NCBI GenBank assembly: GCA_037903355.1
Contig: JBAJFE010000012.1
Span: forward strand, 1 to 64,000
DNA from: Trichuris trichiura
Lineage: Eukaryota; Nematoda; Enoplea; Trichinellida; Trichuridae
Direction: 5' to 3'
Length of the DNA stretch: 64,000 nucleotides
The position numbers were made by a program, and so were the translations under genes. The notes under the pieces are model-generated. The model was not told where the DNA came from. It did not search any database and was given only the letters and a program-made list of their open reading frames with translations. Every line of letters starts with the position of its first letter. Position 1 is the first letter of the stretch. Positions 1 through 10,365 of the stretch are shown here, piece by piece.

Positions 1-998
1 TTTCCTCTTTTACGAACGCATTTCATTAAATAGCTCAAAGGGCCTGATGAATGCGTGTACCATTTTTCTCCAAAGCGGAATTCCCGTTCTATGCCGTATT
101 CCTTTGCAATGCAACCAATTGGAACAATTTTGGTAACGTATCTCTGTGCTTCGCATTTGTAGAGATAGTCTTGTTTACGGAATGTCTGAGAAATATCAAT
201 CGGCTTCCCATCTTCGGTGACGCATCCAATAATTTCTTTTCTCAAATGAAGTTCACCTATTTTGATGCATTTATACCAGTACTTGCTGGAAGTCATGTTA
301 TTATCGGGGTCAACTCTTTTACCGTCTACCAGACAAGCAATAGGTTTTCGTGTGATTACTTTTCTTTTTCGCGGTGCATCTGCTATTGCACACTCGAACA
401 CGTAGTCGCCTTGAACGAAGGTGTCTCCAATTTGAACTATGGAACCATTATAGGCTATGCATCCTGTAATTTTTTTTCTAATGCATGAACTGCTGTTAAC
501 GCATGAAATGGCAAAACCCTTATACGGAATTTGTTGGCCAACTTCAATGACTTTGTCATTCGCGGCGCATTGAACCGGTGTCATAGTTACCTGTTCGTCT
601 CCTGTTTGGTCGCATCGAAGGACATAATCGTTTGTCCTGTAAGTGGCACCGAAAGGAATAGCTTCTCCGGATTCGAGTAGACAACCAAACGGGCCAGTTT
701 TTTTACTGTTTACGTAGTTCCACATGACACGTACATGACTGAAGTCGGGGCAGTTCTCGTCCTCTCCCATGCTCTGCTTCTGTCTAGCCATCAGAGGGTT
801 TTTAAGAGCTTCCAATACGGCGGCGGTCTGTACATATAACGATAGCATTGATCCCATGGCGTTGCAAAACGTATTGTTCGAAATGCGTCTGCGCGTTGCA
901 CCGCTAACTAGAAGGTTTTTATAGAAGTATGTTTGCTGCTGGCGCGAAAAAATAGTCCGCTGAAACTTTTTCAAAGAGCGATTTGCTTGCTGATCCAT
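1..998 (-). CDS. Fibronectin type I-like repeat protein (MIG-18-like), 3' part outside window
   Basis: A single reading frame stays open from an ATG at 998 down to base 1 (about 332 codons) and runs off the edge. TAA lies in frame two codons upstream of the ATG, so this is the first usable start in this exon. After an N-terminal stretch of about 115 residues it becomes a string of repeats with the pattern GC(I/V/L)...G..I..G....DY...C, for example around 'GCIAYNG', 'GCVTEDGKPI' and 'DYLYKCEA'. That spacing fits the nematode 'abnormal cell migration protein 18-like fibronectin type I' domain, whose members are extracellular or matrix proteins. No signal peptide follows this ATG (the start is MDQQANRS), so either a signal-bearing exon lies upstream of 998 or the protein is unusual. 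The family call rests on cysteine/glycine spacing read by eye. Confidence 0.72.
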   Translation of the reverse strand, partial: MDQQANRSLKKFQRTIFSRQQQTYFYKNLLVSGATRRRISNNTFCNAMGSMLSLYVQTAAVLEALKNPLMARQKQSMGEDENCPDFSHVRVMWNYVNSKKTGPFGCLLESGEAIPFGATYRTNDYVLRCDQTGDEQVTMTPVQCAANDKVIEVGQQIPYKGFAISCVNSSSCIRKKITGCIAYNGSIVQIGDTFVQGDYVFECAIADAPRKRKVITRKPIACLVDGKRVDPDNNMTSSKYWYKCIKIGELHLRKEIIGCVTEDGKPIDISQTFRKQDYLYKCEAQRYVTKIVPIGCIAKEYGIEREFRFGEKWYTHSSGPLSYLMKCVRKRG

Positions 999-3900
999 TG
1001 TTTAGTGGCTATCGAAAATTCTTATGCCTTTGCCGTTCAGTGTGAATTGCAATAGGGGTTAATTGAAATGCGCATACTGAGCCTTTCTTCATTTTGAATA
1101 TGCAATCGGATGCGTTTTCAGGGTTTAAGAAGTAAAAGTAGGCTTTATTTTCTTAGTGATTTAACCACGATCACGTTCTGCTTAACGATCATTGCCTGAA
1201 GTAGAAGGTTTGTAATTCTTGAGGGAAACAGTACGAGGAGTATCATGAGATTACTGAACACCGGCCGTCTTCTATTCGGATTGCCGAGGTATTCTCGTAC
1301 TGTGATTTAGTCTTGGTTTTTGCCGTTGTCCTGATTGTCTTTAATCAAACTCCATAAGTAATCAAGCAATGAATGGATGAGCGAATTGTGAGAAAGTACA
1401 AGATAATTTTTATCATACGTTTCAGAACTCCCCTTGTTCCGTCGTCCGCGGTGTTGGATTCAATAAGCAGGGACTCTGGGTGGGATTAGGCCGGTGTGGT
1501 GTAGCACTGGGATTTATCCATACTGTATGCTAACCGCTAGCGCTTTGTCGCAAGTGATAGTAACGTTACCCTTTAAGTAAAGCGCTCCCTTTTACGCCTT
1601 AGGCGAAGAAAGCTCTGATGGTAGATTATCCACTGGTTTTTTGAATAGATAGTGCAATTATAATACTTCTGATTCGAAAATGACTTTTTCTCAGATATGC
1701 ATTTGCCTCCAATGGGTATTCCTCGTCCCTTATTCGTGCAGAAAGCTTCATGGAATATCTTGAAAAATGACTTTTACCAAGCTGTACAGCTGCTTTTTCA
1801 AAAGATATGCAAATAATGTCTCTGCCATGATTAACATAGGAAGAGAACAAACTTTCCTGGAACATCCTTAATCAAGTAACACTAAATGTTTAGAAAATGG
1901 CCACACTCCCATTTCTAAGAGTTGAGTCATTGAATAAGACAATGCACTTAGTGTAACCTTTTATAGGCAACCTACCTACCCAGACAAGCATCTACATGTT
2001 TAACTACGTCAACCAGTATTAGTTAAAAGTGGTATAGTAAATGGAATGGTCTAACTATGCGATCCAACGTATTTAAGTTCGGAGTTAAGCTAGGCGTACT
2101 AGTTAGTAACAGATGCCTCATCAAATTCGTCAGATTTGTTATTAAGCAGTGCAAAGTAATGAAGGCATTAGTGCCTGTTCTGTCCAGTAATCAACAACAC
2201 AATCCAGTTATTTCCATATTACAGCGGAATAAGCAAAAAATACGAGCGTTGGGGCATTCCCTAAGCTTCACAGCTCACTTTAAAATCTGACATGTTCTGT
2301 GCTTCATTGTTAGAAGTGGCAAGATCAGGGTTCGCTTTGACAGGAGATTGGACGTTTTTTGCGAAATAAAATTAGGCAGCAATGCCATCTATATAGAAGA
2401 AACGGCAATAACATTTTGTACAGGTTCAACTAGCACTTGTTTCAGTTAACCGGTTACGAGAACCTTGAGCGGACACCCAAAGGGACGCTACCACTTGTCG
2501 TGGACGTCCTTCAGCATGGGACTTCTTGCAATGGCCGAAGTGCGTATCCGTTCTACTGACTTAATAGGAGCAAAAAGCAATTTGTCGTTTGTTGTATTGT
2601 TCTTCTCGTACGGCCGTAATTTCATTTGCATTCAGGCACGTAATCATCAATATTTATCGAGCCTGTCTATTCCAGAATTTTGATTTTTTTTATTTTCATA
2701 TTTCAGCCCACTTAGTATTTTAACCTTTCAAAGAAGGAGCATAGTCCATTTTAAGGCATTCAACAGTCCTGTCTTTTTAATCAGCGTTTAGATCAGTACC
2801 TCAAAGTCCATAGGTTACCGCTTTCAGAATTGTGATTCTAAGCCATCTAAAATAATTTGAAATAAGTGAGTTACCGAATCTGCGCGAGAGCAATTTTTAG
2901 AGAAAACGCTTTTTCCTGCAAGAGTAACCTTTTCGATGTCTTGGAATCCAGGATTTTGTTCAATCGCTTTTGTTTTGGATAAGTGGGCTGCTTTCAAATG
3001 AATAATGAATGCTCATCGCACTGGATACTGCTTTCCACTTTTGTGCAGGTTTTTAAACCTTAACACTTGCCACTTTAATGTTTTAAAAAACTGATGGATC
3101 GTAACGGAATCGATGGTTTTCATTGAAGATCTTTCATTTTTTTTCCATATTCTTTGTTGCGTAGTTCTCCTGATTACATTAAGCGGATTTTCTGTGCGGC
3201 GGGTTATCAATGTTCAAAGCAAGAGAAACTTGAGCAAATAATTGAAGTGTTGTTATGGGGACAAATAATAACAGAAGTGAGTGATTCGGCACGCGCTCTT
3301 GATACAACCGCTGGAGAAGAAACTTGCATGTTTTACTAAGTCACGTGAACAAGGAATAATACAGTACTTAAAAAGATGTTCAAGTAGGTCGACATTTCAA
3401 GTGATGAGTCACTTATAACCTACGGTTCCAACATGAAGCAAGAGCATTTGCTTAACGTAATTACGGATCCCACGGAACAAATAATGAGAAAATCCGTGAA
3501 AGATCTGCTGTGAAAATTCTTTGCCTTGTTAACCTGCTTTCAGAAATAGTAACGCTGTTTGTGATGACTTATGCTTTCGCACTAAGTATACTCTGTTCAA
3601 TTTCATGTGCCTCACAATTAAAAATCAGTGCTTATTGGTTCGATCCGTTCATCTAACATTCAAGGTTAACATGAAATTTGCCAGTGGTGAATTGTCACTG
3701 TCACTTGAATCTCCAAGCATCCAATCATTCTGCCAAAGTGGCAGATTTCTGTTGTTTAATAGTAGCGCGTGCTGATGTTTAACTACAAATTATATTGTCT
3801 TTCGGGTTTTTCCTTTGCGTAGCGCTAACAATACTAAGCAAAGATAGCTTCCAATATACCAACAGTTCTGAAATTATTTGGTATTGTTCTTCCTTGCATG

Positions 3901-4001
3901 TCCTGAAAATTTTTCAAGAAATAGGCTACCGGAAGCTGATGGAAGAACCGATTTATGTACGTAATAATACTACGCAAACCGAGCTGATCTCTTCGTTAAA
4001 A
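999..4001. other. Intergenic, no gene recognised
   Basis: AT-rich DNA. Short open frames occur on both strands, but none has recognisable domain spacing, a signal peptide or a convincing splice-site pair. An upstream exon of the 1-998 gene could lie here on the minus strand; I could not identify it. Confidence 0.5.
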
Positions 4002-4115
4002 TGAGAATTTTTGGCTACCAAAAGTTTGGGTATTTAAGAATGCTTTTAAGTCATCTGTGAGAATTTTTGGCTACCAAAAGTTTGGGTATTTAAGAATGCT
4101 TTTAAGTCATCTGTG
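4002..4115. repeat. Perfect 56-bp tandem duplication
   Basis: The unit starting TGAGAATTTTTGG at 4002 recurs exactly at 4058 (period 56) and two further bases match. Two identical copies with no drift imply a recent duplication. It lies just downstream (on the minus strand) of the GPCR stop codon, so it may fall in that gene's 3' region. Confidence 0.95.
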
Positions 4116-4493
4116 CCTAAATGCGGAGTACGCCATATGCTTCTTTATCTTTCGTTTCATGGCAGAACCATTGCTCGCTTGTAGGAGACTCCAACATTTG
4201 GTTTATGAAAGGTTTGGTCTTTTATTTTGAACTTGAAATGCATCACAGACGACGTCATAAAAACAAACGGCTCCGTAATGATTACTACAGGGGCATGAGC
4301 ATAAATTATCATAATTAAAGATCAGCTAAGCGGCCCTGTATTTCCTAACCACAAGTTTAAGGGAAATCACATTAAATGAAGTGAGCTGTGCAGGAAAGTA
4401 GAAGCAGCTTTGGAGATCCGATATGCTTTTAAAGATGAGCGGTCCAGTAACTCCCGTATATGATTGATTTTGGAAGTAGCAGGAAGAAAACGG

Positions 4494-7400
4494 TCAGTTG
4501 TCTTGTGGAAAAATTTTGACCGCCTTAGCTGAAAAGGTCATATGATCTTTTCGAATTGCATTAATTCTTTTGGGAGATCTTTTTTGAGGCAATTTTTGGC
4601 CGAACATGTAAAGCGGTAAGCAAGAATAAAATATTAGAAAGAAACAAAACGTTATTCTACGTAGAGTAAGACGACACGGCGAGATCGGAAATACTGCGAA
4701 GACTACGTTTGGCATAACGTATGCCATGAATATACAAAAAACAATTATCGCTGTGTGCTTCAGTATTGCTGCATGCCTCCTTATTTGAATTAAACGGACA
4801 ACGGTAAACTTGGATTTCCTTTGGACTACGATAGTCGCCGTTATTGCATAGAGAACAATGCTAAACGTAATTGCAGCTGTCATGAGAATTAAAACAATTG
4901 TATGATGCAGGTGATCCATTACTTCAACCTGATAACACATTTTATCGACTGGTAAATTGCGGCGTGGATAGCTGGTGACTGCAGTTAGACCAACATTAAA
5001 TAGTCCGATTCCTACGCATATAATGGCGAGACGTCTTTCAGTTCTCCTTTCTATTTTCCATTTTGGATTCAGAATGCATAATGTAGTGATATTCTCAATG
5101 GAAAGTAATAATGTTGCACTGCTGGTCACTGGTTCGCCGAAAGAATATAAAAAAATGCTTGGCACATATAGCAAGCAATAAAAAACCGTTGTCTTGCTAT
5201 CGTCTTCACCAATGAGCAGACGGTGTATTATTACTGCTGCTGCTCCGATGGTCGTTGAGACTGAGCCAGTTGTCAAAGCTGAAAAATGAATGCTATGGTC
5301 AAATTTCTCAGCAATTAATACTTCATTAGGTTTCGAGGTTACTTCGACTTAAAATCCCTAAGCATTGAGCCTGTGACCCTAGGGCGCAACTTTTTTCCGC
5401 TGAAGACGGGTCAGGCTTGTACCCGAAAGCTACAGAATAAATATTGTTTAAAAAACTGACCATATAGTGAACAAAAACGGTTGCTTCCGTAAACATAGCC
5501 TAGTATTGAACCTACAGTAGAATCCTCGTATCGGTAATTTGAGTCACCTGCGATTTTTCTTTCTCCCTGTCAATCAATTTAATATCACGCAATCGGTAGC
5601 TTCTATAAAAAGCTAAACAGGCTTCTGGCATTTCTGCATGTGTAAATCGAAATAATCATTAAAGATAATCTTACTGATGAGATTATCACGGGTTTTTCGT
5701 GCCTTTTCATGAGATCGCCTAATCTCTGTTAAAAGAAGCTTAGTTGCTAGCATTATGCGACTCCTCATTGCTAAATGACGTTTCAGCAATAAGCTGCGCA
5801 ATACCTTAAGCCTAATACAAAAAAGGCTTAAGATAGTTTCTGAATGTCTGCATTCTGGACTGATCCTCTGGTGGTCACGAGGCAACGAAGCACTGTCCAA
5901 CTTGGAGTGCTATTGGCACCTTGTGAGCCAGATTTTTTGGCTTGATGGCCATGTTCGCAGACTGGAATCCTAAGGCGGATCATCTGTCCGACGGCTCGCT
6001 GTCCAAGGAACCTTATTGTCAACAAAAACAGACTTATTCTTGCTCAGATCTAATACGTACTTATATTGAATTCATGCTGTGTGCCTGTTTAAAAATATTC
6101 ACTGTTACCCGCAGCCCCCACGGAATTTATTCCCCGCAGATTCAAAGATTTTACTGCACATATTGTTTATTGAAATTTCTATTATTCAAACGTCATTATC
6201 ACATAAGAGATAAGAGGTTTATTAAACCTTAGGGATAATTGTTTTCATAATGAAGAAGTTTATTACGGATAATTCCCAGCAGAACTCCGGAGCTTTCAGG
6301 TCATTCGAGACCCGTCATCAGCGGTCATAAGTTGTAGATATGATGATGGGGCTCGAATGACCTGAAAGCTCCGGTGTTCTTCTATATATACACAACAAAC
6401 GGGAATTACCCGTAATAAACTTCTTCATTATGAAAACATTTGTTCCCGTACCAAGAAACGCTGACAGACTCAGATACCAGAACCTATGAACAAAAAACTT
6501 TAAAAATGCCCGCTTTAAAATCCTCAGAAACATTAGGGCAATCGCTGCCACGAATCATATCAACAACTTATGACCGCTGATGACGGGTCTCGAATGACCT
6601 GAAAGCTCCGGAGTTCTTCTATATATACATAACAAACGGGAATTATCCGTAATAAACTTCTTCATTATGAAAACATTTGTTCCCGTACCAAGAAACCCCG
6701 TTTTCAAAAGGATAATTGTTAGTATTTTTTCACGGAGTACGGGTGCAGTTCCTAGAAAAGTAGATAGACCTCATATTTGATAGGGCTGTTGGACGAACCG
6801 GGTCCCGTATTCAATGTCTCCTGTAATGGAGATCATTAACGTCCAATAAATTTCTTATTCTCTTTTCAACGGGCTGCATCCATTACTTTTTGTGGAAGCT
6901 TCCACACCCATTAAAAGTTACATTTCCAATGGATAGAATCGTTGCGTAGTAAAGTTCTGCGTTTTTACTTGAGTCCTGAAAGTTTATGTTCCTTACTATA
7001 TTATTAATAATGTGATACCTTCTTAAAGCGTTTTTTGCTTTAAGAAATGACATATGAATAATGCTTTGTTCAGCATTTATTAATACTTATGCAGGTGGTC
7101 ACTGCTCAGACAGTTTAGCACATTTTTCATTCTGCAATGACGCATCTTGCCTGCAATATATTTGATCTTATATGTGCCGCGCAAACCGTACCATTTTTGA
7201 ATAATACAAGGGGCTAAGTAGCCTACCTATTTTCAGTTTCTCAATTACCGGTATATTCTAGCTATCCAAAAAATTTCAGAAACAGCTTGCTTTTAGTGTT
7301 TCTCTCAACTATTGCATCGTTTTTTATGCATTATAATTCACGCAAATGCAAACACTGGATTTTATTAAGACTTTTGCCAACGAACTTTATGTAAGTGTAT

Positions 7401-8282
7401 TCTTTGTTCAGTAAGCATAATCCTTTGGACGAGTTGAAAAATTATTTGATACTTCCGATAAAACTCTGTTGTCTGCGGAGCGAATTCACTTTGGTTTAGG
7501 ACAACCTCTGACCGTATTCTATCTTTCTGGTAATGGCCAGCTTAAACTACTAAGGCATGCTTAAGATAACAGAGAAAGTTCAACATGACATGACTTGACG
7601 GACTGGTTGCTTTTACTGCGAGCCAATAACATTGATTTATCTCTGGCGTTCAGGATTAGCATAGTTTTTAAACTCCAGACGACTAATTGAAACGGAATGA
7701 GTTTTTTAGTTTCCATATCTGTTGTCCTAACGGTTTTCAGCTAACCTCAGAAAGAACGACAGTACATATTAACAGCGCATTCGTTTTTAGGCACGTTGCT
7801 CCTTCGGGTAAAGAGCGGATTTAATAATCTAAATATGGCAGTTGTAGTTCAGTCGATTCATTAATACAAAAAATGGAAAAGAAGCAAAAGTCAAAATCTT
7901 TGCATGAAGCAGTTTTATTAAAGCAAAGAAAAAGTGCATAATGCTACCCACCTAGACGCTTCAGTTTTATTTGTTGTGGTGGTGAGGTAGCATACTTTCA
8001 TGAAAAGGTAGCAGTAAAATTAAAGTGCTATCAGCGTAGAACTATTTTGAAAAATGTGATTGTACGTAACCCACAACGTGATATTGGCTACGGAACTATC
8101 CAATGTAACTTACTGGCAATCAGTATGTCAGCCTTCTTCAGTGGCTTTTTGATCAGAATTGAAATAAGCAGTGCTGCATTACTAACAACACTTGTCACTG
8201 CTAGTGCTGCCTGTACCTTTGCTATATTGTCGTTTGAAGTAACCGGTAAGGAGGCATTCACGCTGCCGTTAAGATGTTCCAT
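4494..8282 (-). CDS. Rhodopsin-like seven-transmembrane receptor, two exons
   Basis: CDS is joined from 8282..8114 and 5278..4494 (317 aa). Exon 1 starts with ATG at 8282, has two N-glycosylation sites (NGS, NAS), encodes TM1 (about 23-45, 'SNAALL') and ends at a GTAAGT donor in phase 1. Exon 2 follows a TTTTTCAG acceptor in the matching phase, giving 'ADILIAT-LTTGSVSTT' across the joint. TM2 is about 52-75, TM3 97-119, TM4 141-157, TM5 183-207, TM6 232-253 and TM7 264-283. Cys91 at the top of TM3 and Cys171 in the second extracellular loop are placed to form the usual GPCR disulfide. The DRY region at the end of TM3 reads SIEN instead (D to E, R to N), and TM2 lacks the conserved Asp. It resembles nematode chemoreceptor-type serpentine receptors (srsx-like); the ligand is unknown. 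The 2.8-kb intron contains the ribozyme-like cluster. Confidence 0.72.
5397..5435 (+). ncRNA. Hammerhead-like ribozyme motif, copy A
   Basis: Order of elements: CCG (5397-5399, helix I), core CTGAAGA (5400-5406), an extra C, helix II GGGT (5408-5411) pairing with ACCC (5421-5424), GAAA (5425-5428), GC, T and A (cleavage-site position 5432), then CAG, which pairs only partly with CCG. It lies antisense in the GPCR intron. Helix II here has a different sequence from the other copies but still pairs. Helix I has one mismatch, so this copy may be decayed. Confidence 0.5.
6287..6324 (-). ncRNA. Hammerhead-like ribozyme motif, copy B
   Basis: Read on the minus strand: CCG (6324-6322), CTGATGA (6321-6315), C, helix II GGGTC pairing with GACCT, GAAA (6297-6294), GC, T (6291), C (6290, predicted cleavage position), then CGG (6289-6287), which pairs with the opening CCG. 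This copy keeps the fully canonical CUGAUGA and GAAA boxes. It is sense to the GPCR intron. Confidence 0.6.
6340..6374 (+). ncRNA. Hammerhead-like motif, copy C (degenerate)
   Basis: Inverted partner of copy B. The first base of the core is changed (ATGATGA instead of CTGATGA), the 5' CCG of helix I is lost and helix II has an indel, while GAAAGCTCCGG (6364-6374) is intact. Predicted inactive. Confidence 0.45.
6574..6611 (+). ncRNA. Hammerhead-like ribozyme motif, copy D
   Basis: CCG (6574-6576), CTGATGA (6577-6583), C, GGGTC pairing with GACCT around a short loop, GAAA (6601-6604), GC, T (6607), C (6608, predicted cleavage position) and CGG (6609-6611), which pairs with CCG. All core boxes are intact. 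Direct repeat of copy C and inverted relative to copy B. Confidence 0.6.
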
Positions 8283-8817
8283 TGACCATCAAAGTACCTG
8301 CATTTCGAAGAAGCTGGCTAAAAGTCAGATGACTATGAACTGAAACGCAGTTGAGGCCCCGTCTTGTCCATTGCCAATATTGTCCTGATAGATTATTGAT
8401 TTCAATGTTTTGTAGAGCATAAGTCAACCAAGTTGACGCTGCAGGAAGAAATTAATTACATATGTTAATTCTCATGACGCATAAGCGGCATACTGCTTTA
8501 AAGGGCAGGAGGCGAATTAGCTTCGAATTTCTTGAGATCAGTCTTCATAGCTCTCGTTAGAAGTAACTAGTAACAAAAACGCCACCTGCTGGCAGCTGGT
8601 GGTTACCTGTAAAAGTGAATACGCTACAGGTGAATTAGAACGTTGATGAAAGACCAACTTTTCTTTGAAGCTTTTCATGAGCTGCTACCGAAAGAATAAT
8701 GGAGCCTTTTAAAATTAATTCCAATGCGGTTTTGTCTCTCTGTTAGCACTCTGTTTTTCTATTGAGTAATGCAAACATATTTTTCGCTCGATTAGTTGCG
8801 TCCAACCAGATTGGTTA

Positions 8818-9618
8818 CAGGTAATTCGCCGTCAGAACAAGTCGCCGCCAGGACAGCTAGCCGCTGCTTGTTCCGTCCTTCTCTGTTCTTTCTTATGGCC
8901 GTTTTTACGCAGCCATGATGGTAAGTGAATGCTGTCTTGAGTTACACTTGCTGCGCTTTGGTACGTAACAGCACTAAAATAACGTTACGGCGTTAAGCTA
9001 AAACATTTTGCTTACGCCAAGTAGAAACAGGAGAAGAAAAACGTAGCTGTTTCTGCTTGGACCCTTGTGCTGCTGTGCATAGAAATTGCCCAGTACAAAG
9101 GGAGCAGCCACTAAAGAACATCCGACATGACTTGCGGTAGATGGATTGATTCATCCAGTACGTCGAAGACATAAAAATAATTGCAACAAAATATTCAGCG
9201 GCTATTGAATGTGCCGTCCACACAGAACTGGGCTGGCTATTGCTGTCCAAGTTTCTTGGCAGCATGGCTATTGCGTGGAACACGGAAGAACGTGATCATG
9301 TTGGATGTTTCTTAGTGGCTTGTTCCATTTATACTGGCCAATTTTTATGCACAGCAGCACAAGGGCCCAAGCAAGAACAACTACGTTTTTATTCCGTAGT
9401 TTCTACTTGGCATAAGCAAAATGTTGTGCCTTGTAACAGGGCAGCTAGTCTAACCGAAGACGGCGTTCACTTACCGTCATCGCCGTGTTAAAACGGCTGC
9501 AACAAAAAATAGAGAAGAACGGAACTAGCTATGGCGAACTGGTGTCGAAAAGGTCGAAAAGTCCGCCGCGGCAAGTTGTCTCAGTGGCGAGTTGTTCCAG
9601 CGGCGGCAAATTGTCCTG
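8818..9618. mobile_element. Foldback (long terminal inverted repeat) element, about 800 bp
   Basis: Both ends begin CAGG followed by a GCCG-rich stretch. The left end (CAGGTAATTCGCCG from 8818) matches the reverse complement of the right end (CAGGACAATTTGCCGCC from 9618). Inverted similarity continues inward for about 300 bp per arm, e.g. 9003-9128 against 9298-9422, leaving about 170 bp of unique centre. No transposase frame is present, so it looks non-autonomous. The terminal segments contain a repeated GCGGCGA-AGTTGTCC-like unit. I see no clear target duplication. Confidence 0.75.
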
Positions 9619-10365
9619 CGCCCTGAGAGTGAAGGTAGCTGTGTTGTATTACAACTTGGTAGCAGAGGCGTGTCTTCTCTTTAATCTGTAAAGATTTAAA
9701 TAAAGTTAGAGGTCGTTTGTCCTGAAGATGGACAATCTGTTTTACGCATATCTTCAATCCAAATACTTAGTAGACTCTCAGTATTCTCGATTATACTGCT
9801 TCTACTCATAGTTACTCCTACAGCAGCAAATCTTCCAATTCTTTCAGCATTATTGCGTGTTGTGCGCATAGGTGTTGGCAGTAGGCGAAGAGCTGTTCCT
9901 TGTCAACACTTCGCTGTCCAGCGTCTGACCTCTTCAAAGTTTTTAATTTTGTTTCTAGTGTTATTCTTTTTCTCTGCGTTTTACAGTCAGTCCTCGGGAG
10001 AACGAAAAGCACCTCTATGACTCAAAGAAGCAAGCTTAAGTGAAAAAATGAATGCCTGCAAAGTTAAAAAAGATTATCCAAATTGCCTGTTACTTTGACT
10101 CAATCGTGTACAGTTTTATTGTGATATGATCTGTTTACGTTAAAGAATCAAGCGACCGGAGCTTTCGCGTCTGAACTCAACCTGTTTTCAGTGGAAAGAC
10201 TTTCCAAAGATGAAAAGAGCTAGATTTGCTTGCGCGCTTCAGCTGCTCGAAAGGACCGGAAAGCTTTCAGTACACTCGAAGAAAGAAATCACGTTGTTCA
10301 AAGATTTGCAGCACTTATAAAATTCGCTTCTGAAACCCCGAGGCTTGCTCCAAGAACATGTCACG

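Larger units (their letters stand above)
6245..6715. repeat. Foldback plus direct-repeat cluster carrying three hammerhead-like motifs
   Basis: An inverted repeat (about 6248-6330 against 6340-6435) is followed by a direct copy (about 6560-6690) of its right arm. Each arm has a ribozyme-like core and then a shared tail with ACGGGAATT, CCGTAATAAA, CTTCATTATGAAAAC and TCCCGTACCAAG. The same tail follows the motif near 52440, so this is one repeat family. The unit spacing between the two plus-strand copies is about 230 bp. It lies in the GPCR intron; no coding capacity was found. Confidence 0.85.

Noticed and set aside
3640..3660. GGTTCGATCC looks like a tRNA B box
   Set aside because: No A box at the correct distance and no cloverleaf stems around it.
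10145..10200. Minus-strand GCGAAAGCTCCGG matches the 3' half of the ribozyme family
   Set aside because: The upstream CUGA-like sequence has a mutated core (CTGAAAA) and no pairing helix II; at best an unrecognisable relic.
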